Assembly: GCA_015039465.1 (NCBI GenBank) | Contig: MU130443.1 | Span: 193,872 to 211,222, forward strand | Direction of reading: 5' to 3' | From: Phlegmacium glaucopus | Taxonomy: Eukaryota; Basidiomycota; Agaricomycetes; Agaricales; Cortinariaceae | Length of the DNA: 17,351 nucleotides | Shown: piece after piece, positions 1 through 8,101 of the stretch | Layout of the letters: every line of letters starts with the position of its first letter | Numbering within the stretch: position 1 is the first letter of the stretch | Position numbers and translations under genes: made by a program | Notes under the pieces: generated by a model | Databases searched by the model: none | Told to the model about the DNA's origin: nothing | What the model saw: only the letters and a program-made list of their open reading frames with translations

Positions 1-452
1 CGATAAAACCTCATCTCATTCCTCTCTGGCTTCCTTCACAAATTAATGGTCGGGTCTCAGTAGATGGTTCTCTTGTCAATATTGAATGGAAACTTCGACA
101 CGCACAGGCTTATGAATCCCTGGATTCTCTGCGACATTATCTCCAAGTCCGCGCATACCTCTACAAGTTCAAAGATCGTTTTATTCGGGGGCAAGGTGCC
201 AATACACGAGCACGTAACGCAATTGATGGTGTTCAAGCGAAAATTGATGCCGCTGCAGCGGAGTACCGGGTGGCATATAGTGCGCTTTTATTACTATCAT
301 CTCAGGTCTTTGAATTTGGGTGGAAGAACGAGTTACTGCTGTTGAAAGATGAAGATATTCGCGACCTATCCAAGGGAAAAGCAGAGCGATTGGGGAAGAA
401 ACAAAGTGAAGGATGGAGGATAATCTCATGGATTTGGAAGACAGTGCCAGCA

Positions 453-460
453 GATGATCT
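453..460. repeat. Target-site duplication, left copy, of MITE A
   Basis: GATGATCT is repeated exactly at 1033-1040. It lies inside the codons for A-D-D-L of the KDZ frame, and deleting one copy plus the element restores the frame. Confidence 0.8.
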
Positions 461-1032
461 CAGTAATTTACAGTCCCCCAGGGATTCCGAGGAGTCCGAG
501 CAAATTCTGAGTAGAGTCCAAGGAGTCCGAGCAAATTCTGAGTGGAGGCCGAGGAGTCCGAGCATATTCTGAGTGGATCTAAGCAAATAAGACACAAATT
601 GGCTGGGAAAATACTTCTGTTAAGGGTTTGTTAAGGTTTTGTTAAGGTTTTGTTAGGGTTTTGTTAAGGTTTTTTTAAGGTTTTGTTAAGGTTTTTTGTT
701 AAGGTTGTGTTAAGGTTTTTGTTAAGGTCAGGGAGGTATATAGTTTGTTAAGGTTTTGTTAAGGTTTTGTTAAGGTTTTTTTAAGGTTTTTTTTAAGGTT
801 TCGTTAGGGCTTTGATAAGGTTGGGGAGGTAGATAGGTTCCAGTCCGAGCGAGTCCGAGCGAGTCCGAGCAATCTGAGCGGAGTCCGAGCGAGTCCGAGC
901 AGTCTGAGCGGATTCTGAGCACATTCTGCTTGGAATACACTCAAATACACTGAAAAAGTGCTCGGACTCGCTCGGACTCCGCTCGGATCCGCTTGGACTC
1001 TGTCGGATTCCCTGGGGGAGTGTAAAGACCTC
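461..1032. mobile_element. MITE A: non-autonomous inverted-repeat element in the KDZ gene
   Basis: The 572 bp insertion is flanked by the 8 bp direct repeat GATGATCT (453-460 and 1033-1040). Its left end carries TTTACAGTCCCCCAGGGA; the right end, reverse-complemented, carries TTTACACTCCCCCAGGGA. Inside the termini are subterminal arrays of AGTCCGAGC on the left (about 495-565) and, on the right, of AGTCCGAGC (840-905) followed by its complement GCTCGGACT (about 960-990). The centre (619-825) is a degenerate repeat of GTTAAGGTTTT. It has no coding capacity. TSD length fits hAT or KDZ transposases. Its termini match MITE B in this window. Confidence 0.85.
619..825 (+). repeat. Degenerate GTTAAGGTTTT repeats in the MITE A core
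   Basis: About 15 imperfect units of GTTAAGGTTTT with variable T-tract length, some reading GTTAGGGTTTT. A short non-repetitive break falls at about 728-746. Units vary by single bases and T runs, as expected from slippage. This resembles but is not a telomeric TTAGGG array. Confidence 0.85.
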
Positions 1033-1534
1033 GATGATCTGGAAAACGATGAGTTCTTGCGTGAAAGTATGTTTATCTGTTCTTCATGCTTTCTCAGTGC
1101 TAATATGAGCTCAAAGAGGTTCGTATTGAGTGGTGTAAATCACGAGCACGCGCAAATCGCTTCACGGAAGAGGTGGCTTTATTGGTCGAGGAGATGCACC
1201 GCGTACTTCGTTTCTTCAACTGGAAGGTACAGGATTGGTTAGCGAAGGGAAAATTGAATTCATGGCCAGGAATATTGTCACAAATGAGGGCCGAGGGGCT
1301 GCGGGCTTATGCACACCGCCAAGCAGCCCTGTACCGAGCTCTAGCTCATAACTGCCTGACCCTATGGCAGGATATCCCAGCCCATGTCGCTCGCATGCAG
1401 GCCATCATTTTGAATCCGAGTTTAGCAAAACCCGATGAGTTTGATGGGGCCAAGTCATGATATATACATTGTATTCCCCTACTTCTTGCGCTGTTAAAAT
1501 GAATGTAATATTTCTTGTGTATAAGGTCTCACAA

Positions 1535-2900
1535 ACGTAATGCACCGCTCAGCCTTGAATGAGTGATGCACAATTTGCGGTCTCGCAAAGTGATGCATCA
1601 CAACTCTTCCTGAATGAATGGTGCATTACAGGCCTCACAAAGCAAGTAATGCATTATTCGTAAAGTAATTTTAGTAATCACCAGTCATAGTGATGTATCA
1701 CAAATGAAGGAAAGGCGGGTAGTGCATCACACTGGTAAGTAATGCATCACAGCTGTCTCAGGCTGAGACAAGTGATGCATTGCGTGTTTCGCAATGTAAT
1801 GCATTATATTTTATTTGTCAGATCATGATGCACCATTTGCGAGTCTCGCAAAGTAATGCATTATAATTTATTCAACGGACTTGTAAATTAGTAACTACCG
1901 ACTATAGCTAAAGGAGAGTGACATCTGAGAACGAGCACTGACGCACAAATTTAGTCTCGCAAGGTAAGTAATGCATCATAACTCTTCCTAAATAAGTAGT
2001 GCATTACAGGCCTCAGGCGTCACGAAGTACTATAATTTTTACGACAGACTTATAAATTAGTAATTACGGACTGAAGAAATGTGATAGCGATGCATTACCA
2101 ATGAGGAAGGGCGTACTAGTAGTGGTGAGCTCTCTGAGAGTGATGCATCACAGGTCTCGAGGCTGGTGAAGTAATGCATCACTAATGAGGAAAGGCGTAG
2201 TGATGCATCACAGGTCTCGGGGCTCGTGAAGTAATGCATCACTAATGAGGAAAGGCGTAGTGATGCATCACAGGTCTCGGGGCTCGTGAAGTAATGCATC
2301 ACTAATGAGGAAAGGCGTAGTGATGCATCACAGCTCTCTGAGAGCGAGTGATGCATCACAGGTCTCTGAGAGCGAGTGATGCATCACAGGTCTCGAGGCT
2401 CATATAGCAAGTACTAATGCATCATCAATGAGGAAAGGCGTAGTGGTGCATCAGGGCTCTCTGAGGGTGAGTTATGCATCACAGGTCTCTGAAGCGAGTA
2501 ATGCATCACCAGTATATGATGGGGTGATGCCACAGACCATTTGAATGCACCGGGAACCCCCAACCATTAGTTCCCGATGCCTCCTGCCTCCTGCAACACT
2601 GGCCTGACCAGCAAACAGATACAAAAGAACTGCCATAATTAGTAGATTATTAGCTGGGCCCTCGACTCAAAGAACAATTATTAATTCAAAGGTAGAAGGC
2701 AGCGCTACATCCCCTGACGACAGTGATGCATTAAATAGTAAGTACTGGATACAAACCGCCTTGGTTCACGGTTCTGGCTTGGTAATGCTATTTATAGAGG
2801 CTCTATTTGTGGATATGAGCGCATCAAAGTGTGGAAGGGCGGGGACAGAGCAACTTATTTCAGTAAGGTCATGCATCACTTACCCGAAGGGATGATGCAC
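1535..2900. repeat. Array of palindromic TGATGCATCA motifs
   Basis: From 1535 to 2530 I count roughly 28 occurrences of RTGCATYA-type motifs, most as TGATGCATCAC or TAATGCATCAC. The full form GTGATGCATCAC is a perfect 12 bp palindrome. They alternate with a second motif, AGGTCTCG/GGTCTCACAAA or CTCTGAGAG. The motif continues sparsely at 2722, 2870 and 2893. There is no convincing coding sequence; open frames here are translations of the repeat. The array lies directly downstream of the KDZ stop codon, so it may be the 3' subterminal region of that transposon, but this is inference. Confidence 0.85.
2142..2332. repeat. 60 bp tandem repeat, about three copies
   Basis: The sequence has an exact period of 60 bp at 2161, 2221 and 2281, each unit containing GTGAAGTAATGCATCAC, AATGAGGAAAGGCG and TGATGCATCACAGGTCTC. 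The second and third copies are identical until the end of the third; the first differs by one or two bases. The near-identity implies recent amplification or gene conversion relative to the degenerate motifs around it. Confidence 0.95.
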
Positions 2901-2902
2901 AA

Positions 2903-3160
2903 CTCCCTAAACTACCACAGCAATACTGCTGTCATACAAGTACTGGTAGCTACAGTTGATATTGCATTACTACTCGTCGACAATTACAGTGAATCTTGCA
3001 TTATAATGGCTTAGGCGGCTGAGGGAGCTTGGCAAGCTCGTGCAATAAAGGAATGAATGGGGGATTCTACATACTAAGCCTGACATTTCACATAAGAATA
3101 TGAAATTTCTAGAAACCGTTATAATCTTCAACTGTCAATGGAATCTTGTCAAATACCTGT
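2903..3160. other. No recognisable gene
   Basis: Non-repetitive sequence between the palindrome array and the Helitron-like hairpins. Short open frames exist on both strands, but none shows a family motif, splice structure or biased composition. Confidence 0.5.
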
Positions 3161-3162
3161 TT

Positions 3163-3186
3163 TGTGGGCCATTGCTTGCATGGCAT
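3163..3186 (-). repeat. Second copy of the Helitron-like hairpin
   Basis: On the minus strand GCCATGCAAGCAATGGC followed by CCACA matches the hairpin at 3269-3291, about 105 bp away, in the same orientation. The stem pair differs in a compensating way (GCCAT/ATGGC against GCCGT/ACGGC). The bases after it read AAAACAGGT, not CTAGT, so this copy has a degenerate or absent terminus. Upstream sequence (AAAAACC, then GACTC) is also shared. Confidence 0.5.
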
Positions 3187-3262
3187 ACACGAGTCCTGGT
3201 TTTTATTTTGTAGTCTATAGCATATCAAGGCTGGACAAGACATTGATGGAATCAGTTCATTA

Positions 3263-3291
3263 CTAGAGATGTGGGCCGTTGCTTTGCACGG
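3263..3291 (-). mobile_element. Helitron-like 3' terminus (hairpin plus CTAG-T)
   Basis: Read on the minus strand, the hairpin GCCGTGCAAAGCAACGGC is followed by CCACATCT, overlapping CTAG and then T. A short GC-rich hairpin about 6-10 nt before CTRR, with T next, is the known signature of Helitron 3' ends. The body would lie to the right (higher coordinates), in the AT-rich sequence after 3300. I could not place a 5' TC end and see no Rep/helicase coding, so this would be a non-autonomous copy. Confidence 0.4.
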
Positions 3292-3299
3292 CAATACCT

Positions 3300-4347
3300 G
3301 GCAATATGAGTCTTACGGTTTTTATATAGAATATTTATTATTTTTAGTTAAAAAAATATTTATCTATAAAAAAATTAATTATTAATAATTATTTTACAAA
3401 ATGCAATATATTTTGCTCATTATATTATACAAGGGATTAGCTGTTTTTTTGTTGTCAGATAGAGAGGGTAAGGAAGTGAAAACCTAAGGATAAATTAATA
3501 AAGAATTAAAAAATGAAAATGGGAATGGAGAGGTATATTTGCTCTTACTGTTTATATAATTTACTGGTCTTAGTAACAATCATGTATCAGGTGATGTGAC
3601 TCAGAGTAGGCTATTGGCTTTTTCCAGTTTGCTTATGTGTGACTAATATGATGGGAGCCAGGAAGCAAACAATAATCAATAACTCATTTCCAGCAACATG
3701 TTGTTGTCATATATTTGTTTTGAAAAGGTTTTTGAGATAATTTATAATGTTTGCATATTAATTTACTACCCATACTTGTGCTTATCCATTTACCCAAAAA
3801 CATCCCTATGAAAGCTCATAAAATTGAAGACCAGTCATTGTTGTTTGTTTTAGAAGCTAAAAGACAGGTTTCCAAGTTCAGGGGGTTTCTTCATTGAGTT
3901 CTATGGAGGTGCTCTGGCCACACCAAAGTAAAGAGGTTGCTACACATAAGAATATTTTCTCAATAAAAATATATATAAATAAATTATACAAGGTTCTGCA
4001 ATATCAATATTTATGTTTCTAAATTATTAACCAATTTCACTGTTGGTACTTAGAATTTTCTTTCGACTGGGAATATGATTCTGGTGATAATATTTGTATA
4101 TCAAATTTACATTGTTTAACAGGAACATAGTGAAACTGCAAACAAAGTGAAGGGATAGACATTATGAACAAAAGGGATGAGCAAGTATAATGAGATATTG
4201 ATGAAATCAAACATTAAAAATACACTGGGAGGAAATGTAAGAATTTCAGCAAAAAAAAAGTTAACAATCTGGTGTGCCAAAAACAATAATGAAGAGAATG
4301 TTGGTTGCAAGATGGACATTTGTGACATCAGTTTTCTTCCAAGATAT
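3300..4347. other. AT-rich, CpG-poor stretch without genes
   Basis: Long A/T runs (especially 3325-3420 and 3960-4030) and very few CG dinucleotides. Open frames are short and lack motifs. It may include the body of a decayed Helitron, but nothing supports a boundary. Confidence 0.6.
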
Positions 4348-4932
4348 TGTTAAGTTAAGGGAAAATGTCAGACCAAAACCAAAACAGATGGAATGGAACC
4401 AGAACAGTAACAGAAAGGACCATGGCCTCAGTGTATGTGCTGTGCCACCCAGCTCCTATGATGTCCTGATTTCAGAACTGGAAGAGAAAGGAATAAGACG
4501 GAAAGCCTCAAAGGACTTAGAGGATGATCAAGAGATGGGAACTAAGTTGATATTTGAAACTGGGGAAAACATACAAATTCTGGGTACTTAAATAATGTTA
4601 AGGAATAGCAACCAAATGTAAAATATAAATATAAGATGCTGCACTCTGCTCCTGGAAAGTCCTGCATTCCATGGTGAATAATCCGACTATGGGTTGCTGA
4701 CTGATAGTGGGAAAGTGCTGACAAGATAAGATAAGATAAGATGTTGATCATGTGATGATGATGGAGATGAGCTTGGAATAATGGCAGAGGGGTTGGAATG
4801 TCATGGAAAACCTTCAGAGTGGAAGGGTGACAGAGTAAAGCCAAGGAGGAGAGGCAAATGTTACAGAGTAAGGAGTAGGTGTTCCATCCACAGAATAATC
4901 CAGAAATGGATTGTAACAGATATGAAGAAACA
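4348..4932 (-). repeat. Copia LTR copy, left (3' LTR position), CpG-depleted
   Basis: Diverged direct copy of 8102-8686. Shared landmarks in order are TGTTAAG at the outer edge, GGAACCAGAACA, CCTCAGTGTATGTGCTGTGCC, CCCAGCTCCTA, ATGTCCTGATTTC, CTGCTCC-GGAAA, GTCCTGCATTC, TGGTGAATAATCC and CTGACTGATAGTGGGAAAGTG. In element (minus) orientation it ends CTTAACA. The inner edge is uncertain (4892-4932). Taking TGTTT as the start gives 585 bp, the same length as the other copy. A (GATAA)n-type run at 4725-4741 is private to this copy. I counted about 2 CG dinucleotides here. Confidence 0.7.
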
Positions 4933-5075
4933 CTATGACCAACCACAACACATGAACCAATGGGTATCTCTCCATTGAAGGTAGGAAAGATATTTTGAAG
5001 GTTGTTGAAATCAATTTCTTGGTTCAGATTGACTTGTGCATCAAAACTGGCACTGAACAAAATGATAGTCCACAA
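4905..5075 (-). pseudogene. Possible relic of a multicopy fungal hypothetical protein
   Basis: A minus-strand frame reads FNNLQNIFPTFNGEIPI then GSCVVVGHSVSSY. This cadence resembles a hypothetical protein that is multicopy in Agaricomycete genomes, but the recognition is from memory and weak. The frame has no start, is about 55 codons long, and its downstream end runs into the LTR copy. It could equally be chance or a decayed stretch of retrotransposon. Confidence 0.25.
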
Positions 5076-5304
5076 TTCATCATTGACATGTGAACATTTA
5101 AATAAATATTATACCAATATCAGTGAAATATAAGGCCCTACAAGCATGTTCAACAGAAGTATCATTGGTTTTTGCACAGCCACCAGAAAGAGGGCTAAGG
5201 CTGGCATTTGGAAAATTTGGAGGTGCAGAAATACTGTTTGGCAAAGTTGAAAATGCTTCGGTTTTTGACCGTTTAGGATTTCGTAGGGGGTCGTATTACC
5301 CAAG

Positions 5305-5738
5305 GTGTACTTTACAGTCCCCCACGTTGTCCGGCCGGAGTCCGGCAGACTCCACTAAAATTCCAGTAAAAGTCCGGTGAGAGTCTGGTCGGAGTCTGGT
5401 CAGAGTCCGGTGAAAGTAGAAAAATGCCTGGACTGTATGTCTGGTCACAGTCTGCCGGACTTTTGATAGAATTTAGGGTTATATTTAGATTTAGAGGTTA
5501 GGCTTAGGGTTAGATTTAGATTTAGGGCTTAGGATTAATATTTAGGGATGGGGATATTTTCTGTCTGCGCGGTAGCACATTCTTAGGTTAGGAGGGGATA
5601 CAGGCATGTTTTGTACTTCCACCGGACTTCTGCCGGACTTCCACCGGACTTCCACCGGACTCTGACCGGACTCTGACCGGACTTTTCTGGAGTCTGGCAG
5701 AATTCCGGCCGGACAATGTGGGGGAGTGTAAAGTCCTC
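5305..5738. mobile_element. MITE B: non-autonomous inverted-repeat element in copia integrase
   Basis: The 434 bp insertion is flanked by TACCCAAG at 5297-5304 and 5739-5746. The left end carries CTTTACAGTCCCCCACGTTG; the right end, reverse-complemented, carries CTTTACACTCCCCCACATTG. Both continue into TCCGGCCGGA. Subterminal arrays of AGTCCGGT/AGTCTGGT on the left (5368-5415) face ACCGGACT/GCCGGACT on the right (5617-5692). The centre (5470-5548) is rich in TTAGGGTTA, TTTAGATTTAG and TTAGGGC units. No coding capacity. Layout and termini match MITE A. Confidence 0.85.
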
Positions 5739-5746
5739 TACCCAAG
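5739..5746. repeat. Target-site duplication, right copy, of MITE B
   Basis: TACCCAAG is identical to 5297-5304. Two further bases (GT) also match but are best treated as chance, because 8 bp makes all four MITE ends equal in length up to the CCCCCA block. Confidence 0.75.
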
Positions 5747-6442
5747 GTACGTGTCCAAGTATGATTCTTGAGATAGACGGCATGCGCTGTAGCTTCAGCC
5801 CACAGGAATTTTGGTAGGCTGCTTTCATGAAGCATGGCCCTGACCTTCTCCAAGATCGTTCGATTGAGACGTTCGGCGACTCCGTTGTGCTCGGGCGTGT
5901 CATGTCCGGTGAGTCTTCTTACTGTTCCTGCTTTCTTGAGATGACTAGAGAATTCATCGCTCAGGTATTCTCCCCCTCAATCGGAACGAAGACCCTTGAT
6001 GTGAGCGTTGTGTTGTGTGGACAACCAGGCCTCGTAGATCTGATAGAATTTGAAGGTTTCATCTTTGGTAGAAAGAAAATAGATGTTCATTATAGCGGCT
6101 ATAGTCATCTGTGAAACTGACATAGTACCGCTTCTGGTTGATTGTCTCGACGGGCGCCGGTCCCCACAGGTCAGAGTGGACTTCCTCGCCTGTAGCAGTG
6201 CTCCTTTCACCCTCTCGTACCTTTGTTACTGACTTCCTCTCCCCTTTAGCCCACTCACAGGACTCACAAACAACGATCTCGCTATTGGTATCTAGCTCCA
6301 CTCCTTCAACAAGCCCTTTCGTTACAAGAAACTTGGCTCGCTCATGTGAAACATGACCAAGACGGCAATGAAGTTTGTCAATGGATAAAGCTTCGTTGGT
6401 ACTCGCAACATGGATTCCTTCATTGATGCTCGATGTATAAAC

Positions 6443-8035
6443 TCAGTAAAGTCCTCCCTTGACCTTGATTTCGCCAATAACTTGTTTCTGCCTATTATAG
6501 ATTTTGCAGATATTTCCAACAAAGACCATCATAGTTCCGGTACTGACAGCTTGACTTATCGATACCAGAGTCACTCCCATAGACGGCGCATACAGGACAT
6601 CCTTCAAGAGTACTCGAGACACGGGTTTGTCACCATTAGGTAAGTAGACATACATGTCTCCTTTTCCTATGGCTTTAAAAGTTTGTTTGTCGGCAGCTGT
6701 GATAGGAATGGGTTCAATTTCTTCAAAATTAATGAATCTATGTTGGAATCTGGACATGTGTTGCGTCGCGCCCGAATCATATAACTTGACTTCGGTACAA
6801 TTTACGTTGGTGGATCGAGTAAGCTGAGTGCTTTCGAAACTGGTATAGGCTGCTTCATCAAAGGTGAAGTCTTGGAATTCTTCCATATTGCCATTGAAAA
6901 TATTGTTGTGTAGGTCGATGTAGTGCGCCGAACGAGGAGTCTCTTCTTCATTATTGGTTTCAAGGATGTCAGGTAAGTCTTCTAATTCATCGAAGCTAGA
7001 GTAGGTATCTGGACTGATGCATGGTTCGTATAGGTCATCGAAATCGCTTAGGTCATTGCAATATGACAGTCCATCATCGGACTCGATTTTGGTTTCAGCG
7101 CCTATCATCACTAACCAAGCTTCCTCCATTTTCTCCTCCTTTTCATTCGCGACAGCTACACTCTCTTTTGGCTTTCCTTTGCCTTTCTGTCTTGGGCCTT
7201 GCCCTTCCTTTCCACCCCCTGGAGCCCAGCAATTGTGCTTATGATGACCCTCTTTGCCACAATTGAAGCATTTCCCCTTCTTCTTAGTGCTCAAACCTCC
7301 TTTCTGCCCTTTTCCAGCATCATTGGAGTAAAGGGCAACATTTTCGTCCTTTTTGCTGGCTTTATCTTTCTTTAGATTCCGATGTTTGTATTCTTCACTA
7401 ATCATTTGCATTAGGTCATTGGGTGACAGGGTTTTACCAAGAACACTAGACGTAGCATTCACGGCGGAGATGTAGGGGTCATATGATGAAGGTAAGGATC
7501 CCAGTCTGATCACATAGAAGTCATTATCGGCTAGAGGCTGACCCATCAATGCTAGATCCTCACACATATTTCAGAGCATAATGAAATGGGCGGCTACGTC
7601 CCCCTTTTCTGCACACCTTTGCTCCTGCATGTGTCAACGCAGATCAACTGAGACCATTCATGATTTATTTTGGAAATTATTGGATATTTCTTTCCAAATT
7701 TTGTAGGCCTTCTGCTTCGAGCGAACCTTCATGAACAGTGAGTCCGGTATCAAGCTAGCGATCTGCTGTTTCACGATCGCCTCACCCTGTTTCCACTCTT
7801 TCACCTCCTTTTTCCATTCCTTGACTAATACCTTTTCGTCGTCAGTCAGTTTTCCTTCTGGATCAGCAACAGGACAAATGGGTTCACCGGCAAGTTCTTC
7901 AAGATGTTCAAGAAGACCGCGGGCGTCTATCGACCAAGTGAAATGATCTTTATAAATAACCCAATTGGAACCGGATATATCAAGTTTTGGAATGCGAAGT
8001 AAATTGTCGCCCATTTTAGCAGTAGATGTCGACAT
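6443..8035 (-). pseudogene. Ty1/copia gag and protease, with in-frame stops
   Basis: Starts at the ATG ending at 8035 (MSTSTAKMGDNLLRIPKL, then NWVIYKDHFTWSI), a typical copia gag N-terminus. It continues in one frame through GSLPSSYDPYISAVNATSS. The CX2CX4HX4C zinc knuckle CFNCGKEGHHKHNC lies at 7229-7270. The protease signature LYDSGATQHM (Asp codon 6776-6778) and VLLKDVLYAPSM follow. Four TGA codons interrupt the otherwise open frame at 7658-7660, 7634-7636, 7571-7573 and 6443-6445. Each falls where related proteins have Arg, consistent with CGA to TGA. Gag would form the particle and the protease would cleave Gag-Pol; neither is producible intact here. An acidic linker (6900-7060) separates knuckle and protease. 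Confidence 0.9.
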
Positions 8036-8076
8036 TGGATTGGTGCTTTGCAGTGGATATGATAATTTGAGTAGTT

Positions 8077-8101
8077 TGTTTATAGACTGAGCTAGTGGTA
8101 C
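8077..8101 (-). promoter_or_regulatory. Candidate degenerate primer-binding region of the copia element
   Basis: Immediately after the LTR end CTTAACA the minus strand reads GTACCACTAGCTCAGTCTA. The last twelve bases nearly match the GAGCTCAGTCTA that follows the clear half-tRNA primer site at 12905-12925, so this looks like a shortened, decayed version of the same signal. Confidence 0.35.

Larger units (their letters stand above)
3..1460 (+). pseudogene. KDZ-type transposase, C-terminal part, disrupted
   Basis: Reading from base 3 gives an open frame with hallmarks of the C-terminal region of KDZ (Kyakuja-Dileera-Zisupton) transposases: LRHAQAYESLDSLRHYL, YLYKFKDRFIRGQGANTRAR, LLKDEDIRDL and GWRIISWIW. 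After an inserted element (461-1032) the frame resumes as LENDEFLRE. It crosses a 50 nt GT-AG intron (1067-1116) and continues RIEWCKSRARANR, FTEEVALLVEEMHRVLRFF and GLRAYAHRQAALYRAL to TGA at 1458-1460. Removing the insert plus one target duplication, and the intron, gives a single continuous frame (3-460, 1041-1066, 1117-1460). The family normally has the RNase-H-like catalytic core N-terminal to this part, so that core would lie left of the window. The intron acceptor CAAAG was chosen because it is the one that keeps the frame. As it stands the gene is broken by the insertion. Family call is confident; activity is not expected. Confidence 0.85.
5256..6442 (-). pseudogene. Ty1/copia integrase domain, decayed and interrupted
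   Basis: This continues the gag-protease frame on the minus strand. The zinc-binding part is visible (LHCRLGHVSHE, then CESCEWAKGERK). The catalytic triad positions remain: D in VHSDLWGP, D in GLRSD before a stop, and E in HNGVAERLNRT. The SD-R-GGEY motif has TGA in place of Arg at 5977-5979. A frameshift (one extra base) lies near 6082-6095, between DDYSRY and YFLSTKDE. A 434 bp element (5305-5738) splits WTRTLG from NTTPYEILNGQKP; joining the flanks restores the frame. Similarity ends at about 5256, so reverse transcriptase and RNase H are absent. The remnant cannot encode a working polyprotein. Confidence 0.85.

Noticed and set aside
619..825. Telomere or interstitial telomeric repeat
   Set aside because: The unit is mostly GTTAAGGTTTT with variable T runs, is bounded by element termini with a target duplication, and is internal to an insertion.
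2142..2332. CRISPR-like regular repeats
   Set aside because: The 60 bp period is a head-to-tail tandem repeat with identical 'spacers' in a eukaryotic transposon context. There are no unique spacers and no cas genes.
2057..2359. 100-codon minus-strand open frame rich in repeated peptides
   Set aside because: It is a translation of the 60 bp tandem repeat (period divisible by three) and not an independent gene.
4725..4741. GATAA repeats as GATA-factor binding sites
   Set aside because: A short microsatellite in one LTR copy only; no evidence of regulatory conservation.
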